Below are positions 1 to 7,866 of a DNA stretch of 44,409 nt, piece by piece. The translations under genes and the position numbers were made by a program. The DNA is from an uncultured Burkholderiales bacterium (GTDB taxonomy: Bacteria > Pseudomonadota > Gammaproteobacteria > Burkholderiales > Eutrophovitaceae), in NCBI GenBank assembly GCA_951812315.1, contig CATOSA010000064.1, positions 1 through 44,409 of the forward strand, read 5' to 3'. The first letter of the stretch is position 1, and the number at the start of each line of letters is the position of its first letter. Below the pieces are notes generated by a model. It had not been told where the DNA came from. It worked only from the letters and a program-made list of their open reading frames with translations, and did no database searches.

Positions 1-367
1 GCACGACTATCAGTAGCAACGCCTGCAGTATCGCTGCAAGTGCCGCAGACAGAACTTTGGCAATCACGATCCAGTAATGCGGCAGCGGCGCGATGATCAT
101 CATCCGCATCACGCCCGATTCCTTGTCGTAGACGGTCGTCAGTGCTGCCAGCATCGCGCCGAACAGCATTGTCATGCCGATCACTCCGGGAACAAGAAAT
201 CTTTGATAAGGAATGCCGTTTGATTCGCCGATTACTGTGCCAAATCCTGCGCCAATGACAAAAAGCCATATCAGCGGCCGTACCATTGCCGAAACAAGAC
301 GTGTTTTCTGGCGGAACATGCGCAGTACTTCGCGTTCCATCACTGCGTATATTGGTCTGCCGATCAT
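1..367 (-). CDS. ABC-2 type transporter permease, partial (PQQ-associated)
   Basis: This is the N-terminal part of a membrane permease that runs off the left edge of the window. The start ATG (367-365) overlaps the TGA of the ATPase gene as ATGA, so the two are translationally coupled. I translated it by hand: a short cytoplasmic N-terminus with MEREVLRMFRQKTR, a first hydrophobic segment (PLIWLFVIGAGFG), an extracytoplasmic loop, a second segment (GVIGMTMLFGAMLAALTTVYD) and then a KESGVMRMMIIAPLP stretch. That layout is typical of ABC-2 exporter permeases. Permeases of this kind recur beside PQQ genes and PQQ-dependent alcohol dehydrogenases (the PedC-like group). The substrate is unknown; export of PQQ or of a dehydrogenase-related compound is inference from position only. 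Confidence 0.85.
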   Translation of the reverse strand, partial: MIGRPIYAVMEREVLRMFRQKTRLVSAMVRPLIWLFVIGAGFGTVIGESNGIPYQRFLVPGVIGMTMLFGAMLAALTTVYDKESGVMRMMIIAPLPHYWIVIAKVLSAALAAILQALLLIVV

Positions 368-1314
368 GGCTTGAGTACCTTGCCAGCAGAGATCCACAGA
401 AATACGTCGTTCAGGTTTGGCCTGCGTACGCGCCATGCGCTGGCTGCTCGCCCGGTCTCGGTCTGCAAACGTGCCAGCGTGGAAAGATCTTCGTCTGCGT
501 GGCGGAAGAAAGCGACATCGCCATCTATCAGGCATTCCCCGAGTTTGGACTCGAGTTGTGTCGTCAGCGTTTCGAGTTCGTTGGACTCGATCTCCAGAAT
601 ATGGCGTCCGAGTCGGCCGACAAGGTCGTTGGGTGCGCCAGTATCAACTAACTTGCCTTTGCGGATGAAACACACGCGATCGCAGGGGTTTGCCTCTTCC
701 AGATAGTGTGTGGTCAGCAGTACTGTCATTCCCGTGCGGGCGCGTAGACGTTCGATAAAGCGCCAGATACGCCGGCGATTCGGCAGGTCAAGGCCGATGG
801 TGGGCTCGTCGAGAAACAAGACTTGCGGTTCGTGCAATACGCCACGGACGATGTCCAGTGCACGCCGCATTCCACCGGACAGCGTCGCAACCGGCCGGTC
901 GCGCTTGTCCGCCATATCGAATAGTTCGAGCAATTCCTGCGCGCGCTCGGCACTCGTTCGAGCCGGCAAATCGTACAGTCGGCCGGCGAATCGCAGATTT
1001 TCAGCGACCGTGAGGGTCCGGTCGAGCGCGGACTCCTGGAATACCAGCCCGATTTTTCGCCGCGCGCGTACCGGGTGGCTTGCAACGTTCACGTCGCCAA
1101 TTCGCACGCTGCCACTGCTCGGCCTTACAAGGGTAGCGAGCATGTGAATCGTGGTGGTTTTGCCTGAACCATTGGGGCCTAGCAGCCCGAAGAACTCGCC
1201 TGGGGGGATGTCCAGGTCGAGACCATCGACCGCAATGATGTCGCCGTAGCGTTTGGCGAGGCCGGTTGCGCTGATACCGGCCGGCGTTGTCTCTGTGATC
1301 GCGGTCGCGATCAT
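364..1314 (-). CDS. ABC transporter ATP-binding protein (PQQ-associated exporter)
   Basis: This is the ATPase subunit of the exporter whose permease follows it. A start at 1314 gives 316 residues and overlaps the pqqE stop as ATGA; the reading frame is open further upstream, but that part lies inside pqqE. Visible motifs are Walker A GPNGSGKTT (about residues 46-54), a Q-loop near Gln93, the signature LSGGM (about 145-149), Walker B VLFLDEP with the catalytic Glu, and an H-loop in TTHYLEEA. The C-terminal 80 residues resemble the DrrA/CcmA-type exporter ATPase extension. ATPases of this kind are known beside PQQ-dependent alcohol dehydrogenase systems, so operon membership fits. What is transported cannot be read from the sequence. 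Confidence 0.9.
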   Translation of the reverse strand: MIATAITETTPAGISATGLAKRYGDIIAVDGLDLDIPPGEFFGLLGPNGSGKTTTIHMLATLVRPSSGSVRIGDVNVASHPVRARRKIGLVFQESALDRTLTVAENLRFAGRLYDLPARTSAERAQELLELFDMADKRDRPVATLSGGMRRALDIVRGVLHEPQVLFLDEPTIGLDLPNRRRIWRFIERLRARTGMTVLLTTHYLEEANPCDRVCFIRKGKLVDTGAPNDLVGRLGRHILEIESNELETLTTQLESKLGECLIDGDVAFFRHADEDLSTLARLQTETGRAASAWRVRRPNLNDVFLWISAGKVLKP

Positions 1315-2474
1315 GAAATCGGCGTTGTACTGTCCCGGGTTGCCAGTTTGCGAGAGTTCTTGTCGTCTCGGAACAAGATAACTTGCTTGACCTCTGAAGC
1401 GGGTGGCTGTGGCTTTTGTGCAAGGGCAACCTGCTCGGTGATCAGATGATGCGCAGGCGCCTTGTCGCATACCGGGTCCGCATTTGTAGCATCGCCGGTC
1501 AGCATGAATGCCTGGCAACGGCAGCCGCCGAAATCCTTGGTTTTTTCAGGGCAGGTTCTGCACGGCTCCTGCATCCAGTCATCGCCACGATAAGCGTTGA
1601 ATCCGGGCGACTCCTCCCAGATCCAGCGCACGTCATGGTCGCGCACGTTGGGAAATTCCAGTGGCAACATACGTGCTTCGTGGCATGGCAATGCCATTCC
1701 GTCGGCAGTCACGTTAAGAAATACGGCGCCCCAACCGTTCATACATGCTTTCGGCCGGTCGGCGTAATAGTCGGGTACGACGAAATAAACCTTCATCTTG
1801 TTTCCGACACGGTCTCGAAACTCGTTGGTAATGCGCTCGGCACGTTCGAGTTGCTCGCGACTCGGCATCAGATGCTTGCGGTTCTCGAATGCCCACGCAT
1901 AGAACTGGGTGTTCGCAAGTTCGACGTGCTCCGCGCCCATTGCTTCGGCCATCTCCAGAATTTGCCCGATGTGGTCGATGTTGAGCCGGTGCAACACCAC
2001 GTTGAGCACCATGGGATACTCGTACTGCTTGATGAGCTTGGCGACCTTGGATTTCAGATCGAACGTTCGCGTACTGGACAGGAAGTCATTCATTTCCCTT
2101 GTCGAATCCTGGAACGACAACTGAATTTGACCGAGACCGCCTTCCTTGAAAGCGGCGATGCGTTTTTCGGTCAGGCCAATACCTGACGTGATCAGATTTA
2201 CGTAGTAGCCCATTTTGGTCGTCTCGGCGACCAGGACCTCGACGTCCTTGCGCTGCAAGGGCTCCCCGCCTGAAAGGCCCAGCTGGACTGCGCCCAGTTC
2301 ACGCGCTTCGCGAAATACCCTGAGCCATTCGTCGGTCGTCAACTCGGGGCCATATTTGGCGTAGTCAACCGGGTTGTAGCAGAACACACAGTGAAGTGGA
2401 CACTGATACGTGATCTCCGCGTTAACCCAATGCGGTTTGCTAGTGGTCTTGTTGTCGGATCCAGCCGTTTGCAT
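1311..2474 (-). CDS. pqqE: PqqA peptide cyclase (radical SAM), PqqE
   Basis: PqqE is the radical SAM enzyme that joins the Glu and Tyr side chains of PqqA in the first step of PQQ synthesis, with PqqD as peptide chaperone. The protein is 387 residues. The radical SAM cluster CxxxCxxC is Cys25, Cys29, Cys32 (in CPLHCVFC), followed by a GGEP motif (LGLSGGEPLQRKD). A C-terminal SPASM-type Cys set is present (PCRTCPEKTKDFGGCRC and a later PVC). The ATG at 2474 has a good ribosome site, GGAGG, about six bases upstream. This start lies inside pqqD, giving an overlap of about 35 bases. The reading frame is open further upstream, but those residues are not part of the family fold. Soluble cytoplasmic enzyme. 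Confidence 0.97.
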   Translation of the reverse strand: MQTAGSDNKTTSKPHWVNAEITYQCPLHCVFCYNPVDYAKYGPELTTDEWLRVFREARELGAVQLGLSGGEPLQRKDVEVLVAETTKMGYYVNLITSGIGLTEKRIAAFKEGGLGQIQLSFQDSTREMNDFLSSTRTFDLKSKVAKLIKQYEYPMVLNVVLHRLNIDHIGQILEMAEAMGAEHVELANTQFYAWAFENRKHLMPSREQLERAERITNEFRDRVGNKMKVYFVVPDYYADRPKACMNGWGAVFLNVTADGMALPCHEARMLPLEFPNVRDHDVRWIWEESPGFNAYRGDDWMQEPCRTCPEKTKDFGGCRCQAFMLTGDATNADPVCDKAPAHHLITEQVALAQKPQPPASEVKQVILFRDDKNSRKLATRDSTTPIS

Positions 2475-2736
2475 GTGCTGCCTCCAAAAAATCAATGACG
2501 TCTTGCCGCAAATCTGCACCCGGAAACGTTGCTTCGAGGTCGGCAATGATTTCTGAAACACGGCTCTTTCCGTCGATGCGTTTCATTATTTCGCCGGAGC
2601 TCCCGGGGAGCTTGATCATTCCTTCAGGGTACAGCAGCACAAAACAATCCTGTGCCTGTTCCCATTGAAGTCGAAACTGTTTGTGCAGTTCAATAACTGC
2701 TTCTTCTGCAATGGCGTCGCCGACGGATTCACTCAT
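2440..2736 (-). CDS. pqqD: PqqA-binding chaperone PqqD
   Basis: PqqD binds the PqqA peptide and presents it to PqqE. The protein is 98 residues from the chosen start. The family hallmark is visible as [17 protein letters not shown], followed by a predicted helix-turn-helix-like segment ending in [10 protein letters not shown]. An ATG nine codons upstream (2763) is possible, but the start at 2736 has AAGGA at a good distance and matches the family N-terminus better. The gene overlaps the end of pqqC by eight bases and the start of pqqE by about 35 bases, so the three are probably made in fixed ratio. It is a separate gene here, not fused to pqqC or pqqE as in some species. Confidence 0.95.
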   Translation of the reverse strand: MSESVGDAIAEEAVIELHKQFRLQWEQAQDCFVLLYPEGMIKLPGSSGEIMKRIDGKSRVSEIIADLEATFPGADLRQDVIDFLEAAHANGWIRQQDH

Positions 2737-3472
2737 CAGGCATCCTTGCGACAGCGCCGACATTATCTGGACCTATTCCGTACGCAATTTGCATCGCGTC
2801 AAGCATGCTCCAGAGGATGTCGAGTTTGAACTGGAGGATGCCCAACGCGCGCTCCTGTTCTTGTCGGGTCTGGAAATAGTCCAGGGTCACGCGCAAGCCG
2901 TGTTCGACATCGCGGCGCGCTTCAGACAGGCGCTTGCGAAAATAGGCGTAGCCGGCTGGTTCGATCCATTTGTAGTGCTGCGGCCATGTGTCGAGTCGTT
3001 TCTGATGGATCTCGGGCGCGAACAGTTCGGTCAGGGACGAACAGGCTGCTTCCTGCCAGGATGCGCGGCGCGCGAAATTGATGTACGCGTCGACGGCGAA
3101 GCGCACACCCGGCAAGACGTGGTTTAGCGACCTGACTTCATCTCGCTGCAGGCCAACAGCATCGGCGAGTGCCAACCAGGCTTCAATGCCGCCTTCGTCA
3201 CCCTCATGACCATCGTGATCGAGTATGCGCTGAATCCACATGCGGCGGTGATCGCGATCGGGCATGTTTGCGAGAATTGCTGCGTCTTTAATCGGAATGC
3301 TGATCTGGTAGTAAAAACGGTTGATGACCCAGCCGCGCACTTGTTCCGGCGTGCATCCTCCACTATTCATCGCAATATGAAACGGATGGTATATGTGGTA
3401 GCGCTTGCCTTTGGCGCGGAGTTTTTGCTCGAATTCTTCCTTGCTCCAGGCCAGATTTTCGGGGGCACCCAT
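2729..3472 (-). CDS. pqqC: Pyrroloquinoline-quinone synthase PqqC
   Basis: PqqC is the cofactor-free oxidase that carries out the last ring closure and eight-electron oxidation to give PQQ. The 247-residue length is normal. Family signatures are [18 protein letters not shown] near the N-terminus, [16 protein letters not shown], the [15 protein letters not shown] segment, [17 protein letters not shown], and [14 protein letters not shown] near the C-terminus. The fold is a haem-oxygenase-like helical bundle, and the His and Tyr residues in these motifs line the active site in characterised PqqC. The start ATG has AAGGAG upstream. It lies 26 bases after pqqB and overlaps pqqD. Confidence 0.97.
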   Translation of the reverse strand: MGAPENLAWSKEEFEQKLRAKGKRYHIYHPFHIAMNSGGCTPEQVRGWVINRFYYQISIPIKDAAILANMPDRDHRRMWIQRILDHDGHEGDEGGIEAWLALADAVGLQRDEVRSLNHVLPGVRFAVDAYINFARRASWQEAACSSLTELFAPEIHQKRLDTWPQHYKWIEPAGYAYFRKRLSEARRDVEHGLRVTLDYFQTRQEQERALGILQFKLDILWSMLDAMQIAYGIGPDNVGAVARMPDE

Positions 3473-3498
3473 GCCAATTCTCCTTCGCTCGACTATGT

Positions 3499-4416
3499 TC
3501 AGAGTGTGATGTCCATGCCATCGAACGAGACTTCAATTTTCTCGGCCTCGAGTTCGCAGCGTTCATCCGAATCTTCTCTGAGAATGGGATTGGTGTTGTT
3601 GATGTGAATCAGAATCTTGCGGCTCGCTTTTAACGGCCGGAGCGTTTCTATCATTCCGCCAGGGCCTGACTGAGGCATGTGCCCCATGTCCAGCGCCATC
3701 TTGTCGGCAATGCCGAGCGTAGCCATTTCTTCATTCGTCCAGCAGGTCCCGTCCACCAGCAGGCAGTCCGCCTCTTCCATGAACGGTTTCACATGCGGCT
3801 CTATTTCTGCCAGGCCTGGTGCGTAGAAAAGATTTTTTCCGCTGCGCGTATCGACTATGCGCATGCCGATGTTGTCGCCGTCGTGCGGGTCATGCCGGTG
3901 AGGCGAATACGGTGGTGCCTTGCTGCGCAGGGACACGGCAGTAAATTCGATGTTGTCGATACCAACGGCGGCAAATTTGTTACCCGGCTGAGTTGGAATC
4001 TTGTGCCAGTTCACACCGCAGTAATGTTCCAGAATCTTGAGCAGCGGATTGCCGGTGGTGAGATCTTCGTAGGCCATGTCGGTGCAATAGAGCTCCAGCG
4101 GCGTCTTTCCTTCGCGGAGCATCAGCAATCCTGTTGTGTGATCTATCTGTGCGTCCATCAATACGACGGAGCGGATCGCGGTGTCACGGATAGCACGTGC
4201 CGGTTGCAATTCCGGGAATGACTGAAACTGCTTGAGAATATCGGGTGACGCGTTGAAGAGCAGCCAGTTGGTATCGTCGCCGGATACAGCGATTGATGAT
4301 TGGGTACGCGCCTTCGCGTTGATGGTTCCTTTACGAAGCCCGTCACAATTTGGGCAATTGCAGTTCCATTGCGGAAATCCCCCGCCGGCTCCTGAACCTA
4401 GCACTCTTATTCGCAT
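3499..4416 (-). CDS. pqqB: PQQ biosynthesis protein PqqB (metallo-beta-lactamase fold)
   Basis: PqqB is a metallo-beta-lactamase-fold protein. In characterised systems it hydroxylates the Glu-Tyr-derived intermediate before PqqC acts. The protein is 305 residues, a usual length. It begins with the family start [19 protein letters not shown] and a CNCPNC zinc-site segment. [16 protein letters not shown] replaces the usual HxHxDH motif in the way expected for PqqB, and NNTNPIL lies near the C-terminus. The gene follows pqqA after 81 bases that contain a terminator hairpin, so its expression is probably a fraction of pqqA expression. Confidence 0.97.
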   Translation of the reverse strand: MRIRVLGSGAGGGFPQWNCNCPNCDGLRKGTINAKARTQSSIAVSGDDTNWLLFNASPDILKQFQSFPELQPARAIRDTAIRSVVLMDAQIDHTTGLLMLREGKTPLELYCTDMAYEDLTTGNPLLKILEHYCGVNWHKIPTQPGNKFAAVGIDNIEFTAVSLRSKAPPYSPHRHDPHDGDNIGMRIVDTRSGKNLFYAPGLAEIEPHVKPFMEEADCLLVDGTCWTNEEMATLGIADKMALDMGHMPQSGPGGMIETLRPLKASRKILIHINNTNPILREDSDERCELEAEKIEVSFDGMDITL

Positions 4417-4447
4417 GATCTGTCCGTATTTCTCGCAAAATGACCCG

Positions 4448-4479
4448 AAAAAAACGAAAGCCCCTGTACGGGGCTTTCG
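4448..4479 (-). terminator. Intrinsic terminator/attenuator between pqqA and pqqB
   Basis: Read on the minus strand, a perfect 10-bp GC-rich stem (CGAAAGCCCC with GGGGCTTTCG, five-base loop) is followed at once by seven T residues. It begins about 19 bases after the pqqA stop and ends about 30 bases before pqqB. It should let pqqA RNA accumulate above the downstream pqqBCDE message, a pattern reported for other pqq operons because PqqA is consumed as substrate. Confidence 0.9.
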
Positions 4480-4497
4480 CTCAATACATTGCCGCTC

Positions 4498-4569
4498 TTA
4501 GCGATTGGCGATGTACATGGTGACTTCAAAACCGAAACGCATTTCGGTGTACTCAGGCTTGGTCCACAT
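4498..4569 (-). CDS. pqqA: PQQ precursor peptide PqqA, copy 1
   Basis: This is the 23-residue ribosomal precursor of PQQ. The peptide starts [19 protein letters not shown] and ends with basic ANR. The Glu-x-x-x-Tyr motif (Glu15 and Tyr19) that PqqE cross-links is intact in EVTMY. The start has a near-perfect ribosome site, AGGAGGT, eight bases upstream, which fits very high translation. It is the first gene of the minus-strand pqq operon and is followed by a strong terminator. An identical peptide is encoded by a second gene at 10540-10611. No pqqF-type M16 protease gene is visible in the window. Confidence 0.97.
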   Translation of the reverse strand: MWTKPEYTEMRFGFEVTMYIANR

Positions 4570-4605
4570 GCGAACTACCTCCTAGTAGGGTTGAAATATT
4601 ATGTT

Positions 4606-4621
4606 TGCAAGAGCAACGCCG
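4606..4621 (-). promoter_or_regulatory. Possible sigma-54-like -24/-12 element upstream of pqqA
   Basis: On the minus strand a CGGC...TTGCA arrangement has the GG-N10-GC spacing of sigma-54 promoters and lies about 37-52 bases before the pqqA start. The match to consensus is partial (about 8 of 12 fixed bases). No upstream activator site was identified. A CATAAT box at 4598-4603 could instead serve a sigma-70 promoter but lacks a good -35. Treat as a weak candidate. Confidence 0.2.
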
Positions 4622-4829
4622 TGTTGGCCGTTATCCTTGCCATGGCCTCGCCGTCTCGGAATGCGCCGCTACAAATTCGCGTGCAAACCTCGCCTGCACA
4701 AGTACCGATGGCAATTGTGGACACTTGCTTCGATCACGACCGCAGAAAAATCAGCAAATTGCTCTCATGATTTTCATTAGATTGCCTGCGATTGTTTACT
4801 TGGCTCAAGGGCTTGCATAGTCTTTGAGC

Positions 4830-6833
4830 ATGGTAGCAGTCACGCTTGCTCAAGCGAGCCCCGATAATGACCCGACAGGTCAGTTTACGCCCTTGCTGCA
4901 GTGGTACCGGGAATGGCCATCGCAAGTGGCGTTCGGGGTGTCGATCGTATTGCATGCCTTGCCGATTGCGTTTGTTCCCGGCCTGAGCTCAGTGTCGGTT
5001 GAGCCGAAGAGCGTAATTACGGTGCGCATTGCCGAGACTGCACCGGTGCTTGAACAACCCGTAACGGAGCAACCGGTAACGCAGCAACCAACGGTTCGCG
5101 AAGCCGCGCCAGTGCCACTGCCGCAGTTCGAGCCGGCGCCTGAACAGCCAAGGATTATGCAACCGATGTTGAATGAACCGGTTCCGTTAAGACCACAACA
5201 GGAGGTTCAACCTCGGCCAACTCCGATTGTGCGGCAACCCGCGCCGGTCGTCCGTACCGATCTGGCGGCGCCGGTTGCGCCCGACAAGTTCACACCGCAG
5301 CCAGTTATTGACTCACGGCCCGAGATTGCGCCGGTGCAGACCGCGGTCCCGGTTATACAAACCAGGCCAGTAACCGCCCCGGTAGCGCGCGCGGATCTGG
5401 TCGCGCCGGTGGAGGTTGCACGCGACATTATCCAGCCGCAACCACTCACCACCGTTCGACCTGACCTGGCCCCAACCCAGACAGTTGCACCGGTACTCGA
5501 GACCAGGCCAGCTGTTGCGCCGCTTGCACAGGCAGAACCACTAGCGCCGCTAGAAGCGGCGCGCCAGCTGTATCGGCAACAACCGGTGACGGCCGTTCGG
5601 CCTGACGCGCCGGCCCAAACATCGGCGCCGGTCATCGAAACGAGACAGGTTGCGCCGGTGGAACGCGCTGATCTTGCAGCGCCGGCAGAAGTCGCGCGTG
5701 ACCAGGCGCGGCCGCAGCCAGTCATCGTTGCACGCCCTGACGTTGCGCCGGCGCAGCGTAACGCCCCGGCCATCGAAGCGAAGCCGGTTGAGCAGGTTGC
5801 ACGTCCGGATGAAGAAGCCGCGCCTTTGCCACTGCCGCAGTTCGAGCCGGCGCCTGAACAGCCAAGGATTATGCAACCGACGTTGAATGAACCGGTTCCG
5901 TTAAGACCACAACAGGAAGCTCAACCTCGGCCAACTCCGATTGTGCGGCAACCCGCGCCGGTAGCGCGCGCGGATCTGGTCGCGCCGGTGGAGGTTGCAC
6001 GCGACATTATCCAGCCCCAACCACTTACAACAGTTCGACCTGACCTGGCCCCAACCCGGACAGTTGCACCGGTACTCGAGACCAGGCCAGCTGTTGCGCC
6101 GCTTGCACAGGCAGAACCACTAGCGCCGCTAGAAGCGGCGCGCCAGCTGTATCGGCAACAACCGGTGACGGCCGTGCGACCTGACGCGCCGGCCCAAACA
6201 TCGGCGCCGGTCATCGAAACGAGACAGGTTGCGCCGGTGGAACGCGCTGATCTTGCAGCGCCGGCAGAAGTCGCGCGTGACCAGGCGCGGCCGCAGCCAG
6301 TCATCGTTGCACGCCCTGACGTTGCGCCTCCATCAGTCGTGCCGCCAGTTCGGGTTCGGCAGGCTGAAGTTTCGGCTCCGAACGCGCCAGCACCGCCTGC
6401 AGCCGCACCGGTTGCGCGTGCCGCGCCCGCGCCGGCTGCACCGCAGGCGCCGCCCGCCACGGCCGCACCGATACAACCACGTCCGCAAAAAGTCGCGCCG
6501 GTGGCGTCCATGCCCGTGCTGAAAATTCCTGTAATAGTCGTCGATCCAGCGGTGCTCGAAGACTATCGACAGTCTGTTTCCAAAGAAGTGATGCGGCACA
6601 TGAGCAGCTATCCGCGCGTCGCACGCATGCGCAATTGGCAGGGCAAGACGATGGTTGAAATGGAATGGTCCGTAGATGGAAAGGTCACCAAGGTTGTGGT
6701 GGCGGAGTCGAGTGGCAGGGACGTGCTCGATAAAGCAGCAGTCAATATGGTGCGCAAAGCATTACCATTGCCGAAACCGCCCCAAGGTGTGCGTACCGTT
6801 ACGGTTCCCGTGATATTCCGATTGCGAGGCTGA
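4830..6833 (+). CDS. tonB: Energy transducer TonB with very long Pro-rich repeat region
   Basis: TonB proteins carry inner-membrane proton-motive energy to outer-membrane receptors. This one is 667 residues, far above the 240-350 usual for the family. It has an N-terminal membrane anchor (about residues 30-50, VAFGVSIVLHALPIAFVPGL), a Pro/Ala/Val/Gln-rich periplasmic stretch of about 500 residues, and a C-terminal TonB domain with YPRVARMRNWQGKTMVEM, VVVAESSGRDVLDKAA and a VPVIFRLR end. The stretched middle contains a large internal duplication. A TTG two codons upstream (4824) is an alternative start; neither start has a clear ribosome site. The gene is divergent from pqqA and 40 bases from the next gene. 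A role in taking up PQQ or a related ligand is inference from neighbours; no exbB/exbD or TonB-dependent receptor gene is in view. Confidence 0.92.
   Translation: MVAVTLAQASPDNDPTGQFTPLLQWYREWPSQVAFGVSIVLHALPIAFVPGLSSVSVEPKSVITVRIAETAPVLEQPVTEQPVTQQPTVREAAPVPLPQFEPAPEQPRIMQPMLNEPVPLRPQQEVQPRPTPIVRQPAPVVRTDLAAPVAPDKFTPQPVIDSRPEIAPVQTAVPVIQTRPVTAPVARADLVAPVEVARDIIQPQPLTTVRPDLAPTQTVAPVLETRPAVAPLAQAEPLAPLEAARQLYRQQPVTAVRPDAPAQTSAPVIETRQVAPVERADLAAPAEVARDQARPQPVIVARPDVAPAQRNAPAIEAKPVEQVARPDEEAAPLPLPQFEPAPEQPRIMQPTLNEPVPLRPQQEAQPRPTPIVRQPAPVARADLVAPVEVARDIIQPQPLTTVRPDLAPTRTVAPVLETRPAVAPLAQAEPLAPLEAARQLYRQQPVTAVRPDAPAQTSAPVIETRQVAPVERADLAAPAEVARDQARPQPVIVARPDVAPPSVVPPVRVRQAEVSAPNAPAPPAAAPVARAAPAPAAPQAPPATAAPIQPRPQKVAPVASMPVLKIPVIVVDPAVLEDYRQSVSKEVMRHMSSYPRVARMRNWQGKTMVEMEWSVDGKVTKVVVAESSGRDVLDKAAVNMVRKALPLPKPPQGVRTVTVPVIFRLRG
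5112..5749 (+). repeat. Internal duplication in tonB, copy 1
   Basis: This block recurs almost unchanged at 5826-6328. The first part matches with an offset of 714 bases. From about 5379 the offset becomes 579, because the second copy lacks 135 bases (45 codons). The two copies differ at only a few sites over about 500 bases, which points to a recent duplication or ongoing gene conversion. Confidence 0.9.
5826..6328 (+). repeat. Internal duplication in tonB, copy 2
   Basis: This is the shorter second copy of the tonB repeat block. It keeps the reading frame and the same protein motifs, such as LPQFEPAPEQPRIMQP and LEAARQLYRQQPVTAVRPD. It is missing the 45-residue segment present at about 5244-5378 of copy 1. 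Confidence 0.9.
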
Positions 6834-6873
6834 ACCCGGTTCGTCGTGTGAATCGCGGTTTTCTCCACAACAG

Positions 6874-7866
6874 ATGGCGAGCAATGACCGCAAGGCCGAA
6901 AGCAGTGGTCAAAGCGACGCGCTGCGTCCAGAAGAACTCTATCCACTAGTTCAGCCGCATCACTCGGAATCTCTATCCGTTTCGCCTGTGCATTCGCTCT
7001 ATGTGGAACAAAGCGGGAATCCTGACGGATATCCAGTTCTGTTTTTACATGGTGGTCCGGGAAGCCAGACCCGGCCGGAGCACCGCCGCTATTTTGACCC
7101 GAAGTTCTATCGCGCCGTTCTGTTTGACCAGCGTGGCTGTGGCCGCTCCACACCAGCAGGTTGTGTAGAAGAAAATACCACCTGGCATCTGGTCGAAGAT
7201 ATCGAAACGATCCGCCGCAAACTGGGCGTGAACAAGTGGCTGCTGTTCGGAGGTTCCTGGGGCAGCACGCTGGCGCTGGCGTACGCGACGACTTTTCCGC
7301 AGCACGTCTCTGGATTGATTCTGCGCGGGGTTTTTCTGGCAAGTCACGCAGAACTGGACTGGTTCCTGAACGGCCTGCGCGCTTTCATACCCGAGCAATG
7401 GGAATCGCTCGCGAATGGGTCTGGTAAAGATATGGTCCATCGCTACCATAAGGACGTGAACGACGATGATCCATCGATTGCCGCGCAGGCGGCACGGCGC
7501 TGGGTCGGATATGAAAACAGTGTCATGGCGATCGGAGCGCAATCGCAACCGAGTGTACAATTTGACGGATCGGCAGTTCTACCGCGGGCACGCGTACAAT
7601 TGCATTATCTTGCCGCCGATTGTTTTTTGCGTGCAGATGAACTCATGGAACGGGCGCGTGCTGTGCAATCGCCCGCCATCATCGTGCAAGGTCGCTCGGA
7701 TATGGTATGCCCACCTGTTACCGCATATGAATTGAGCAAGCGATTGCCTGCAGCCCAATTGCGCATCATTGAACAGGCGGGCCATGCCGCGTCAGGCGCG
7801 CGACTCGCGAGCGCCTTGCGGCAAGCAACAGATGAAATGCGCGAGCGTTTGCCGGCGCCGAAATGA
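6874..7866 (+). CDS. pip: Proline iminopeptidase (S33, alpha/beta hydrolase)
   Basis: The enzyme removes N-terminal proline from peptides. It has 330 residues, close to the family norm. Signatures are LFLHGGPGSQTRPEHRRYFDP (oxyanion region), FDQRGCGRSTP, the nucleophile elbow GGSWGS with the catalytic Ser, a DxVCPP segment with the catalytic Asp (GRSDMVCPP), and the catalytic His in QAGHAAS. The N-terminus is about 20 residues longer than usual and hydrophilic, and no nearer start codon fits. The stop overlaps the kinase start by four bases (ATGA). The position between tonB and a two-component pair, close to pqqA genes, makes a part in trimming PqqA-derived peptides conceivable, but nothing in the sequence proves it. 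Confidence 0.93.
   Translation: MASNDRKAESSGQSDALRPEELYPLVQPHHSESLSVSPVHSLYVEQSGNPDGYPVLFLHGGPGSQTRPEHRRYFDPKFYRAVLFDQRGCGRSTPAGCVEENTTWHLVEDIETIRRKLGVNKWLLFGGSWGSTLALAYATTFPQHVSGLILRGVFLASHAELDWFLNGLRAFIPEQWESLANGSGKDMVHRYHKDVNDDDPSIAAQAARRWVGYENSVMAIGAQSQPSVQFDGSAVLPRARVQLHYLAADCFLRADELMERARAVQSPAIIVQGRSDMVCPPVTAYELSKRLPAAQLRIIEQAGHAASGARLASALRQATDEMRERLPAPK

Noticed and set aside
364..1518. ABC ATPase starting at 1518
   Set aside because: The first 68 residues lie inside pqqE and are not family-like; ATG 1314 overlaps the pqqE stop as ATGA.
5207..6511. Long antisense open frames (188 and 196 codons) of Ala/Gly/Thr-rich sequence opposite tonB
   Set aside because: They arise from the GC-rich repeats of the tonB arm, mirror its duplication, and match no family.
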